NCBI GenBank assembly: GCA_002390845.1
Contig: DGQT01000025.1
Coordinates: 1-22,432, forward strand
Origin: Chitinophagaceae bacterium UBA4407
GTDB lineage: Bacteria > Bacteroidota > Bacteroidia > Chitinophagales > Chitinophagaceae
Length of the DNA stretch: 22,432 bases
Direction of reading: 5' to 3'
Part shown: positions 1 to 6,868 of the stretch, piece by piece
Layout: every line of letters begins with the position of its first letter
Numbering within the stretch: position 1 is the first letter of the stretch
Position numbers and translations under genes: made by a program
Notes under the pieces: generated by a model
The model's database searches: none
What the model saw: the letters and a program-made list of their open reading frames with translations, nothing else
Told to the model about the DNA's origin: nothing

Positions 1-50
1 CGACGCAACGAAAGTTTCATAGATATTCTTCAGCCCGGCCCATAAAAAAA
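1..50 (+). repeat. Module-boundary repeat, copy 1 (cut at left)
   Basis: The copy begins inside the conserved arm (CGACGCAAC) because the window starts there, and ends with GCCCGGCCCATAAAAAAA. Its A-rich end stops about 20 bp from the 3' end of the esterase gene. Its middle 20 nt (17-36) are identical to the middle of the copy at 10881-10939. Confidence 0.85.
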
Positions 51-79
51 CTACAAACCATAAACTGTAAACTACAAAC
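48..79. repeat. Short direct repeat AAACTACAAAC x2
   Basis: The 11-mer AAACTACAAAC occurs at 48-58 and 69-79, a 21-nt period, with a related AAACCATAAACTGTAAAC stretch between. The second unit overlaps the stop codon of the esterase. It looks like low-complexity intergenic repeat sequence next to the boundary repeat. Confidence 0.6.
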
Positions 80-875
80 TTTCTTTCCCCCATCCCCACT
101 TTAAAAACTCGGGAAAGGCTCGGCCCCAGGTAGGTACATCGTGCGTGCCATCGGGTAATTCAAGGTATTCAATGGCATTTTGAGAATAGCCAATTTTTTT
201 AAGTTCTTTTATAAGATCAAGGGTATCATCAATGGAATCTATTATGCCATTTTTATTACGGTCTTTTGTTTCGTCCAACGCGCCACATTCAAAAAAGAAT
301 TGCAGCCATGGCGAATATGTGCCGCTCTTTATTTGCTGGTGCATTATGCGGTCGGTGTCATCGTTGTAACCATCTTTATAACTTTTGCTGCGCCACCAGA
401 ACGAGCCACTGAAACAACCTGTTTTTGTAAATTCTTCGGGGTGGTTCCATACAATATCCAATGCACTTAATGCGCCCAATGAGAAACCTGCAAAAGATTT
501 TTCCCTAAACGAATGCACCAGGTATTTTTTCCGTATAAAAGGTAGTAATTCTTCAAAAATAAAGTCGGTATAAGCTTTTGCTTTTGTACCGCGGCCAAGA
601 TAATCGGGTTGTTTTGCAGTGGCATATTCCATTTTCCTGTCTGGCCCGCAATGAATGCCAATGCAAACCAGGGGTTCAATTTCACGTTCTGCAAGCAAAT
701 TGCCGAGTATTTCATCGAAAGGCATCTTGGGTAAATCCTGCCCGTCGTTAATTAAAAGCAAGCTCATATTTTCAGGATATTCAACGCTTGTGGGCAAATA
801 CGCATCAACAATTACATCCCTTTCAAGAAAAGAAGAATTAATAATATGTTGTTCTGTAAGGATATTGGTTGTCAT
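72..875 (-). CDS. Putative esterase, alpha/beta hydrolase (esterase D/enterochelin esterase-like)
   Basis: A predicted carboxylic-ester hydrolase of the putative esterase family (PF00756 type), probably cytoplasmic because no signal peptide is seen. With the start used here (267 aa) the nucleophile elbow G-F-S-L-G places Ser132, and a C-terminal GTHD supplies the likely catalytic His245. An acidic loop (DRNKNGIIDSID, about residues 205-216) has the spacing of an EF-hand calcium loop. The frame is open up to an ATG at 944, but a good Bacteroidota promoter lies inside that extension (899-931), so ATG 875, about 17 nt after the expected transcription start, is preferred. The gene is divergent from an ATP-grasp ligase. 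A GCS2-type ligase lies 2 kb away, so it may deacylate or hydrolyse a small peptide product. The family is secure; the substrate is unknown. Confidence 0.88.
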   Translation of the reverse strand: MTTNILTEQHIINSSFLERDVIVDAYLPTSVEYPENMSLLLINDGQDLPKMPFDEILGNLLAEREIEPLVCIGIHCGPDRKMEYATAKQPDYLGRGTKAKAYTDFIFEELLPFIRKKYLVHSFREKSFAGFSLGALSALDIVWNHPEEFTKTGCFSGSFWWRSKSYKDGYNDDTDRIMHQQIKSGTYSPWLQFFFECGALDETKDRNKNGIIDSIDDTLDLIKELKKIGYSQNAIEYLELPDGTHDVPTWGRAFPEFLKWGWGKESL

Positions 876-898
876 AATTTTCTCATCGGCCATATTTT

Positions 899-931
899 CA
901 AAAGTAAGTAAACTGGATTTTTTACAGCAAA
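899..931 (-). promoter_or_regulatory. Bacteroidota-type promoter of the esterase gene
   Basis: On the minus strand TACTTTTG (899-906) matches the -7 consensus TAnnTTTG exactly. A TTTG at 928-931 lies 21 nt upstream, within the usual spacing. Transcription would begin near 892, which rules out the longer reading from 944 and supports the start at 875. Confidence 0.5.
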
Positions 932-1023
932 AAAGAATTTTCATTTGCGAATTGTTGTTAATTCAGATTAGTTCTTTAAATTGTCTTTTCAATATTTTTA
1001 AACAATCTATAATCAACTTTTAT

Positions 1024-1980
1024 ATGAAAAAAATCGGCATTTTACACGGGCAGGAACGCACTTTTCCGCAGGCATTTGTAGAAAGGGTAAACAGTAAAAA
1101 TATAGACGGTATTATTGCAGAGCCCGTGCATATAGATAAGGTAATGCAGGGCGAGCCAACCGAGTATGCAGTGATATTCGACCGCATCAGCCAGGACATT
1201 CCCTTTTATCGTGCTTATTTAAAAAATGCAGCGCTTTGCGGTACGGCGGTAATAAATAACCCTTTTTGGTGGAGTGCTGATGAAAAGTTTTTCAACAACT
1301 GCCTCGCAACAAAAATTGGCGTTCCGGTCCCCAAAACGGTGATACTCCCTTCCAGAGATCTGCCGCCCGATACATCTGATAATTCATTTGCCAACCTTGC
1401 CTATCCTTTAGATTGGGATGCTATTTTCAGCTATACCGGTTTCCCTACTTACATGAAACCGTTCTCCGGCGGCGGTTGGAAAAACGTTTACAAACTAAAC
1501 AGCGTAGAAGAATTTTTCGATAAGCATGCAGAAACAGGCGAACTGGTAATGCTGCTGCAGGAAGAGATCGTGTTTACCGAATATTACCGCTGCTATTGCA
1601 TCGGCGGCAAATATGTACGCATTATGCCCTACGAGCCACGCAACCCCCACCATCTGCGGTATGTGGCCGATTTTTCTCCAACTCCGGAAAAATTAGCCGA
1701 GATGGAAGATATTGTTTTACGCATTAATAAATACCTGGGTTACGACTTTAATACCGTTGAGCTTGCGCTTCGCGATGGTGTGCCTTATGCCATCGATTTC
1801 TGTAATCCTGCACCCGATGCAGACCGCAACAGTGTGGGCGAAGAAAACTTTGCATGGGTGGTAGAAACCGCTGCCAATTATGCCATTGAAAAAGCGTTGG
1901 CACATGTCGATGGTGCAGATAATTTAACATGGGGTGAATATATTAAGAGGAGTGCCGGTCAGCAAAGTTTATACCCATAG
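1024..1980 (+). CDS. ATP-grasp domain ligase
   Basis: A 318-aa protein with an ATP-grasp fold, predicted to join a carboxylate to an amine (or similar nucleophile) through an acyl phosphate. Visible signs are a lysine in YMKPF (K145) followed by the glycine-rich loop SGGGWKNV (148-155), the adenine-region segment around VMLLQEE (175-181), and the metal-binding end VELALRDG...AIDFCNPAPDAD (245-267) with E246, D258 and N261. The frame is open far upstream to 655, but that part overlaps the esterase antisense. ATG 1024 gives a natural start, MKKIGILHG, 80 bp from the esterase's longest reading. Boundary-repeat copy 2 begins about 10 bp after the stop. With the GCS2 ligase and the esterase it could form a small amidoligase pathway; the substrate cannot be named. 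Confidence 0.88.
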   Translation: MKKIGILHGQERTFPQAFVERVNSKNIDGIIAEPVHIDKVMQGEPTEYAVIFDRISQDIPFYRAYLKNAALCGTAVINNPFWWSADEKFFNNCLATKIGVPVPKTVILPSRDLPPDTSDNSFANLAYPLDWDAIFSYTGFPTYMKPFSGGGWKNVYKLNSVEEFFDKHAETGELVMLLQEEIVFTEYYRCYCIGGKYVRIMPYEPRNPHHLRYVADFSPTPEKLAEMEDIVLRINKYLGYDFNTVELALRDGVPYAIDFCNPAPDADRNSVGEENFAWVVETAANYAIEKALAHVDGADNLTWGEYIKRSAGQQSLYP

Positions 1981-1990
1981 TTTTTGAAGA

Positions 1991-2067
1991 TTTTTTGGAG
2001 CCTGGCTATATATCGCTGTTGATCGTTCCTTGCGTCGCACACTTGTACAGTTGGATATTTATTGAGC
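1991..2067 (-). repeat. Module-boundary repeat, copy 2, with right-end motif
   Basis: The core is 1991-2048: TTTTTTGGAGCCTGGC next to the ATP-grasp stop, and the arm TTGCGTCGCACACTTGTAC at 2030-2048. The extra motif ATTGAGC sits at 2061-2067, 12 nt beyond GTAC, as in the copies at 14145, 16532 and 19507. Confidence 0.9.
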
Positions 2068-2115
2068 TTTTGTCGAAGCGAAGTATCTATTCAAATTTTC
2101 TTAAAATTTAAACTC

Positions 2116-2127
2116 CCCTTTAGGGGT
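2116..2127. repeat. Small hairpin CCCCTTTAGGGG
   Basis: A four-base-pair stem with a TTTA loop lies 12 bp before the Uma2 start codon. It has no T tract at a useful place, so it is not a terminator. GGAG at 2130-2133 just after it could act as the ribosome binding site. Confidence 0.4.
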
Positions 2128-2138
2128 TTGGAGCATAT

Positions 2139-2756
2139 ATGTACACGATAATTGATGATGATGGTAATGAATCAATGGTAGCAGAACCATCACCGGATTA
2201 TATCTATACTTATGCAGATTATCTCTCCTGGAAGTTCGAAGAAAGGCTCGAACTCTTCAGAGGGAAAATCTTTAAAATGGGAGCGCCCAATACCAAACAC
2301 CAAGTGGTAAGTGGAAACGTTTTTTACAAGATAAAAACATATTTACAAGAAGGTAGTTCTTGCAAAGTTTTTTCCGCTCCATTTGATATAAGGCTGCCTG
2401 TACAAAACAGGAAGAAAGACACAGAAATAACCACAGTTGTGCAACCGGATATTTGCGTGGTTTGTGATACCTCAAAAATAGATGAACGCGGTATTTGCGG
2501 CGCACCCGATCTTGTAATAGAAATATTGTCGCCGGGTAATTCAAAAAAAGAAGTACGCCTTAAATTTGAATTGTATGAAGAGGCTGGCGTAAAGGAATAC
2601 TGGATTATTAGCCCGGTTGAAGAAAACTTAGTGGTGTATATACTTAATGATGAAAATAAATTTGGGGGCGGTAAAATGTATGCAGGCGGCGATGTTATAA
2701 AAAGCGCTGCAATACAGGGGTTACAAGTTAATGTAAACGATATATTTAAAAACTAA
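2139..2756 (+). CDS. Uma2 family (DUF820) putative endonuclease
   Basis: A 205-aa protein of the Uma2/DUF820 family, which has a PD-(D/E)xK nuclease-like fold; activity is known for few members. The family's conserved core is plain: QPDICVV (D104), then APDLVIEILSPG (D124, E128), then a helix with KFELYEEAGVKEYWII (from K142). Length is normal. The ATG at 2139 follows GGAG by a few bases. The gene ends 16 bp before the GCS2 ligase and is read in the same direction, so they are probably co-transcribed. These genes usually occur in scattered, often mobile, copies without a fixed partner, so its position between two ligase genes may be an insertion rather than a functional link. Confidence 0.9.
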   Translation: MYTIIDDDGNESMVAEPSPDYIYTYADYLSWKFEERLELFRGKIFKMGAPNTKHQVVSGNVFYKIKTYLQEGSSCKVFSAPFDIRLPVQNRKKDTEITTVVQPDICVVCDTSKIDERGICGAPDLVIEILSPGNSKKEVRLKFELYEEAGVKEYWIISPVEENLVVYILNDENKFGGGKMYAGGDVIKSAAIQGLQVNVNDIFKN

Positions 2757-2772
2757 ACATCAAAACCAACGT

Positions 2773-3879
2773 ATGGCAAGTTTAAGCTATAAACATTTTA
2801 CAATTGGCGTAGAAGAAGAATACATGGTAATTGATCCCGTAACCCGTGAACTTAAAAGCCACGAACAAAAGATCGTTACCGAAGGCCAGAAAATAATCAA
2901 GGATAAGGTAAAGGCAGAAATGCACCAGGCCGTAGTAGAAGTTGGTACAGATATTTGCCAGGATGTAGATGAAGCTTTTAAAGATGTAGCAACGCTGCGG
3001 GGAACAATATCTCAAATTGCCGGCGACCTTGGTTTATGGATGGGCGCCAGCGGCACGCACCCCTTCAGCCACTGGCAAAGCCAGTTAATAACCGATCATG
3101 TGCGCTACAGCGAAATTGTAAATGAATTACAGGAAGCAGCAAGAAGCAACCTCATCTTTGGCCTTCATGTTCACGTAGGTATGGAAGACAGGAAGATGGG
3201 GGTTCACATCGCCAACTCTGCACGCTATTTTCTGCCACACGTGTACGCGTTAAGTACCAACTCACCTTTTTGGGTAGGTAGAAAAACCGGGTATAAATCT
3301 TACCGCACAAAGGTCTTCGATAAATTCCCCCGCACCGGCATACCTGATTATTTTGAAAGCATAGAAGCTTACGAGAGTTATGTAAACCTGCTTATTAAAA
3401 CCAACTGTATTGACAATGCCAAAAAGATCTGGTGGGATTTAAGGGTACATCCATTCTTCAACACGGTAGAGTTCCGCATTTGTGATATTCCCATGACGGT
3501 AATGGAAACCATTACCATAGCTGCATTGTTCCAGGCCATCTGTGCAAAGCTCTATAAACTGCGCAGCCAGAACATGAATTTCATGATGTACCAGCGTGCT
3601 TTGCTTAACGAAAACAAATGGCGTGCAAGCCGCTACGGCATCGATGGAACACTGATAGATTTTGGTAAAGAAAGCGAAGTAAACACACGGGTATTGATTT
3701 ATGAATTACTGGAATTTGTAGACGATGTTGTTGATCAACTTGGCAGCAGGCATATTTTAAACAACGTACATAAAATGCTGGAGAACGGCACAGGTGCAGA
3801 CAGGCAGTTGGCTGTTTACGAAAAAAACGAAAGTTTGATTGATGTAGTAGATTATATACACGACCAGTTTCTTGCATAA
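2773..3879 (+). CDS. Carboxylate-amine ligase, glutamate-cysteine ligase family 2 (YbdK-like)
   Basis: A 368-aa cytoplasmic ligase of the GCS2 family (COG2170), which makes amide bonds using ATP with a glutamine-synthetase-like fold; E. coli YbdK has weak glutamate-cysteine ligase activity. Family motifs in order: FTIGVEEEYMVIDP (9-22), GASGTHPFSHW (91-101), IFGLHVHVGM (128-137), STNSPFWVGRKTGYKSYR (161-178) and TVEFRICDIPMT (231-242). Length is that of complete members. It follows the Uma2 gene by 16 bp and is closed by a strong terminator 21 bp after the stop. A true glutathione role is unlikely to be its only one: Bacteroidota often carry such genes without a glutathione synthetase, and here the nearby ATP-grasp enzyme is a possible second step. 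Confidence 0.93.
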   Translation: MASLSYKHFTIGVEEEYMVIDPVTRELKSHEQKIVTEGQKIIKDKVKAEMHQAVVEVGTDICQDVDEAFKDVATLRGTISQIAGDLGLWMGASGTHPFSHWQSQLITDHVRYSEIVNELQEAARSNLIFGLHVHVGMEDRKMGVHIANSARYFLPHVYALSTNSPFWVGRKTGYKSYRTKVFDKFPRTGIPDYFESIEAYESYVNLLIKTNCIDNAKKIWWDLRVHPFFNTVEFRICDIPMTVMETITIAALFQAICAKLYKLRSQNMNFMMYQRALLNENKWRASRYGIDGTLIDFGKESEVNTRVLIYELLEFVDDVVDQLGSRHILNNVHKMLENGTGADRQLAVYEKNESLIDVVDYIHDQFLA

Positions 3880-3900
3880 GTGATAATAAGCTTTACCTGT

Positions 3901-3942
3901 GTTGCCTGCATGATTTATTATATCGTGCAGGCAACTTTTTTT
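3901..3942 (+). terminator. Rho-independent terminator after the GCS2 gene
   Basis: GTTGCCTGCA at 3901-3910 pairs with TGCAGGCAAC at 3926-3935. The stem continues inward by four more pairs (one G-T) to a 7-nt AT loop, and seven T follow. Confidence 0.92.
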
Positions 3943-3998
3943 ATAACAATCGTATCTCATAAAATGATCTGCAATTTCAAAATATTAAAACGATCGCT

Positions 3999-4787
3999 AT
4001 GAGAAAAATACTTTTTTGTTTATTAAGCATTTGCCTGTTTACAACAGCCTGTCAGAAAGCTATAAGCACACAAACAATAGATAATGGCACAGGAGGAACG
4101 CAAGGCGGCGATTCAACTTTTACGCCATCAGATACACTCGCTTACGAAGTGATAACAAACGACACAAGCGGATGGTATGGGATATGGATAGGCGAAAATT
4201 CTGAACTTATGAGCAATGATCTGGATAGCGGCTCTTACGGCAGTCCGGTTTATTTTAAAAGTGGCTGGAAATATACTTTCGTTCCAAAACATGCGCCTTT
4301 TCAGATGATGATGTCTGTTGATGCAAGAAATTATGTTGACGATATTACCATCAACTTTTATAAAAATGGGGCACTCATAAACACACAAACAAATTCTCCC
4401 ATAAAAGGATTCGCAAAACTTTTAATGAATGTAATTGACGACACAACAAAAGGAACTGTGCAAGATCCGGTTGTTACATACGAAGTGCTGATAGATAATA
4501 TGGACACAACGGCATTTGAACATGACGGCTGGATTGGCCATTGGACGGGGCCTGAAGGAAATAGTAGTTTAATAAACAATGCACTTGGATTGGATTTTGC
4601 AATACCTTCTGGCTGGAAATATAGTTTTCACCCAAAATCGCTGCCATTTACAATGAGTATGCAGGCATCGCCTTATACGAAAGGCGGGGCAACAGCGACG
4701 ATTAATTTTTATGTAAATGGCGTACTTGTAAAAACATCTTCAGCCGATGACTTTGTTTATCCGCCAATGACCTATGATGTTTTATGA
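3999..4787 (+). CDS. Lipoprotein with two homologous repeats, function unknown
   Basis: A 262-aa exported lipoprotein: the N-terminus MRKILFCLLSICLFTTAC has a hydrophobic core and a lipobox-like LFTTAC with Cys18 as the acylation site. After a Gly/Thr-rich linker (about 25-45) come two related units of about 85-90 residues, 48-131 and 160-248. Shared landmarks are YEV, a Trp/Gly-rich W-x-G-x-W, SGWKY-(T/S)-F-x-P-K, PF-x-M-x-M and INFY-x-NG. Each unit is probably a small beta-sandwich. I recognise no named domain. It begins 57 bp after the GCS2 terminator, so it has its own transcription start. Boundary-repeat copy 3 begins 29 bp after its stop. Its likely place is the outer membrane or periplasm, where it may bind a ligand. 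Confidence 0.85.
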   Translation: MRKILFCLLSICLFTTACQKAISTQTIDNGTGGTQGGDSTFTPSDTLAYEVITNDTSGWYGIWIGENSELMSNDLDSGSYGSPVYFKSGWKYTFVPKHAPFQMMMSVDARNYVDDITINFYKNGALINTQTNSPIKGFAKLLMNVIDDTTKGTVQDPVVTYEVLIDNMDTTAFEHDGWIGHWTGPEGNSSLINNALGLDFAIPSGWKYSFHPKSLPFTMSMQASPYTKGGATATINFYVNGVLVKTSSADDFVYPPMTYDVL

Positions 4788-4816
4788 ACGCGGCAGCTGC
4801 TGAAAAAAGATATACA

Positions 4817-4877
4817 GCACAAGAGTGCGACGCAAGAGACGATGCCATGAAATACTATAGCCGGGTGCATAAAAAAA
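4817..4877 (+). repeat. Module-boundary repeat, copy 3
   Basis: It starts GCACAAGAGTGCGACGCAA (first T changed to C) and ends GCCGGGTGCATAAAAAAA, 33 bp before the sigma-factor start. The inner 17-mer GATGCCATGAAATACTA (4841-4857) is repeated exactly, inverted, in the copy that follows the same operon. Confidence 0.88.
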
Positions 4878-4910
4878 TTATTTGATAAGCATGAAAATAA
4901 TGGTAACGGG

Positions 4911-5453
4911 TTGACAGAAGTTGAAATGATTAATGGTTGCATTAAAAAAGATGCTACCTGCCAGCGTTTACTTTTTGAAGTTTATGCGGGCAGACTGATG
5001 ACTGTTTGCCTGCGCTATGCCAGCAATCGCGAACAGGCCGAAGATATGTTGCAGGAGACATTTATAAGGGTGTTTAAGTATATACATCAATACAGGTTTG
5101 GGGGCTCGTTTGAAGGCTGGCTGAAACGTACTGCTGCAAACTGTGCTTTGAAGATGTTGCAGAAAAAAACTTTGCATTTTTTTGAGATAGAACATGATTT
5201 ACAAACCGCTTCGCCAGCAAACATTTCAGCCGTTACTAACCTTAGTGAAATAGAATTATTGAAATTAATTAGCGGCCTGCCGGATGGCTACCGTATTGTT
5301 TTTAACCTTTATGCAATTGAAGGTTATTCGCACGATGAAATTGCAAAACTGTTGCGCATAAAAACTGCTACGAGCCGCAGCCAGCTGGCCAAAGCAAGAA
5401 AGATGCTGCAGCAGCAAATACAGTTACTTGATAAAATGCCTGTACAACTATGA
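4911..5453 (+). CDS. ECF RNA polymerase sigma factor (sigma-70 family)
   Basis: A 180-aa extracytoplasmic-function sigma factor. Region 2 is at about 25-72 (YAGRLMTVCLRYASNREQ, then AEDMLQETFIRVFKYI and SFEGWLKR). Region 4, with its helix-turn-helix, is at about 119-170 (LPDGYRIVFNLYAIEGYSHDE, then IAKLLRIKTATSRSQLAKAR). The start taken is TTG at 4911, because MTEVEMINGCIKKDATC matches the usual N-terminus of such Bacteroidota sigma factors; ATG 4926 is the alternative. A TTG start would lower expression. The stop overlaps the next gene's start (ATGA), so the two are translationally coupled, as expected for a sigma factor and its membrane regulator. No clear TAnnTTTG promoter is seen upstream; boundary-repeat copy 3 occupies that space. 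Confidence 0.95.
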   Translation: MTEVEMINGCIKKDATCQRLLFEVYAGRLMTVCLRYASNREQAEDMLQETFIRVFKYIHQYRFGGSFEGWLKRTAANCALKMLQKKTLHFFEIEHDLQTASPANISAVTNLSEIELLKLISGLPDGYRIVFNLYAIEGYSHDEIAKLLRIKTATSRSQLAKARKMLQQQIQLLDKMPVQL

Positions 5454-6730
5454 CAGAAAATCAATTTGATGAATTCTTCAGGGATAAACTGCAGCAGCAT
5501 GCTTCGCAGGTGCCTGATGATATGTGGCAAAGAATAACAGAAAAAAAAGATAAGGACAGGAAAATATTTTTTATCCCACGCTGGTATTATTTAACGGCTT
5601 TATTGTTATTGCTGGCTATTTCAGGAACTGTATATTTTATACATACACAAACAATTAATAATGGCAATAAAAATAGCGCTTTAGATAATAATAATAAAAA
5701 CTCCATAAATGCAGACACAGCAAGTGTTTCAGTGCAAGGAAACAGTTCAGCAATTACAACAAAAGATATTGCTGGTAATGTGTCAGGTATTTCTCCAACA
5801 ACAGAAAAAAATAAAAATAAGTTTAATATTGAAGTCAGCACAACACAACGAAACAAATACAAATTAAAAAATAATGCTTCAACATTTGTGCAGCAAGATC
5901 AACAGACTTATGAAAATAATGTTGTAACAAATAATGATAAAAAAACTATAGCAAATGTTGAAGAAAAAGAAAAGAAAATAAAAAGTGCAGATAGTGTAAT
6001 AATTAATCAGCAACAAAATAATTCGATTACAATACAAAAGAGTTTATTAGTAACAGACAGCCTGAATAATGAAACCGGAAAAGCTGCAACGGACTCTCTG
6101 CCCGAACCAAAAAATCATTTGTCACTCGAAGCATATATATCACCTGATATTCCGTTTGGCAAAATAAATTCATTAAATACAACTTATGCAGAAGAAAGAA
6201 ATGCTGCATCGAAAATGAAATTATCATACACAATTGGCGCACGCTTAAGCGGCCCGTTAGGCAAACATTATTTATGGAAAATTGGTTTTCAATATTCGCA
6301 GATCAATGAAAAATATGAATCGCTTGATTCTACAGCAACTTATGGTTCAACGATTCATAACCACTATAAAAGTTTAGATATTCCGTTGCTGCTTGGTTAT
6401 AAAACCGGTGACACACATTATACTTTTTCAGTATCAACAGGAATTTTACTCAACGTTACTTCTAAATATTCCGGCAAAATTTTAGATGCGTTTTCCAGCA
6501 ATATAAATATTTCCAATGCTTACAAAAGCAATACCGGCATCAGCCTCTATTTAGGTTCATCTGTGTCAACGGCGCTAAATAATAAAATAGAATTATTTGC
6601 CGAGCCGTATTTTAAATACAGGCTAAACAATATCGCGCAAACGCAACAGCCTTTTTCGCAGAAAATACATATACTTGGGTTATCGCTTGGTGTGCGCTAT
6701 AAGTTGTTCAAAAAGCAAACTGATAATTGA
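5450..6730 (+). CDS. Sigma-factor partner: transmembrane protein with C-terminal outer-membrane beta-barrel-like domain
   Basis: A 426-aa protein overlapping the sigma gene by 4 nt. Parts in order: a cytoplasmic head (1-44), where the sequence VPDDMWQRI resembles other partners of Bacteroidota sigma factors; one membrane segment (about 45-65, WYYLTALLLLLAISGTVYFI); a long Asn/Lys/Ser/Gln-rich low-complexity linker (about 66-222); and a C-terminal domain of alternating beta-strands (223-426) that ends in VRYKLFKKQ and resembles PorT/OmpW-like barrels. There is no cleavable signal peptide. The likely role is to hold or release the sigma factor in response to an envelope signal, but no classical anti-sigma domain can be named from sequence alone. 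The AT-rich linker (5640-6110) has codon use unlike its neighbours because of its AAT/AAA content. Confidence 0.82.
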   Translation: MTENQFDEFFRDKLQQHASQVPDDMWQRITEKKDKDRKIFFIPRWYYLTALLLLLAISGTVYFIHTQTINNGNKNSALDNNNKNSINADTASVSVQGNSSAITTKDIAGNVSGISPTTEKNKNKFNIEVSTTQRNKYKLKNNASTFVQQDQQTYENNVVTNNDKKTIANVEEKEKKIKSADSVIINQQQNNSITIQKSLLVTDSLNNETGKAATDSLPEPKNHLSLEAYISPDIPFGKINSLNTTYAEERNAASKMKLSYTIGARLSGPLGKHYLWKIGFQYSQINEKYESLDSTATYGSTIHNHYKSLDIPLLLGYKTGDTHYTFSVSTGILLNVTSKYSGKILDAFSSNINISNAYKSNTGISLYLGSSVSTALNNKIELFAEPYFKYRLNNIAQTQQPFSQKIHILGLSLGVRYKLFKKQTDN

Positions 6731-6735
6731 AACTG

Positions 6736-6794
6736 ATTTTTATTGTTCGGCATTAGTATTTCATGGCATCACCTGTTGTGTCACTCACTTGTAC
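6736..6794 (-). repeat. Module-boundary repeat, degraded copy (copy 4)
   Basis: It follows the stop of the sigma partner by about 5 bp. The arm has decayed to TTGTGTCACTCACTTGTAC and the GC block to TTCGGCAT, but the middle (6754-6770) is an exact inverted copy of 17 nt in the repeat before the sigma gene. A remnant of the right-end motif may follow at 6807-6813. Confidence 0.75.
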
Positions 6795-6868
6795 GTTCGG
6801 AAATTTAATCAGCTTTGGGCTGCTAAGCTAACCTGCTTACAATATGCCAACTCAATAATGGTTCTAAA

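Noticed and set aside
876..944. Longer esterase start at 944
   Set aside because: The added residues (with CCKKSS) are not esterase-like and contain an exact promoter -7 element. It remains possible if that promoter is not used.
655..1023. Long upstream extension of the ATP-grasp gene
   Set aside because: This part overlaps the esterase antisense and does not resemble the family N-terminus; ATG 1024 gives a normal start.
1991..2048. Boundary repeats as rho-independent terminators
   Set aside because: Read out of the gene, the T run comes before the GC block, the reverse of a terminator, and a single copy has no strong hairpin of its own. Genuine terminators exist separately at 3901, 10834 and 11925.
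2773..3879. Naming the GCS2 gene gshA
   Set aside because: The family is YbdK-like (COG2170), whose glutamate-cysteine ligase activity is weak and whose true substrate is often different; no glutathione synthetase is adjacent.
4891..4914. Tiny frame ATG AAA ATA ATG ... TGA before the sigma gene
   Set aside because: Only seven codons and overlapping the TTG start in another frame. It might affect translation, but nothing in the sequence supports it as a real leader peptide.
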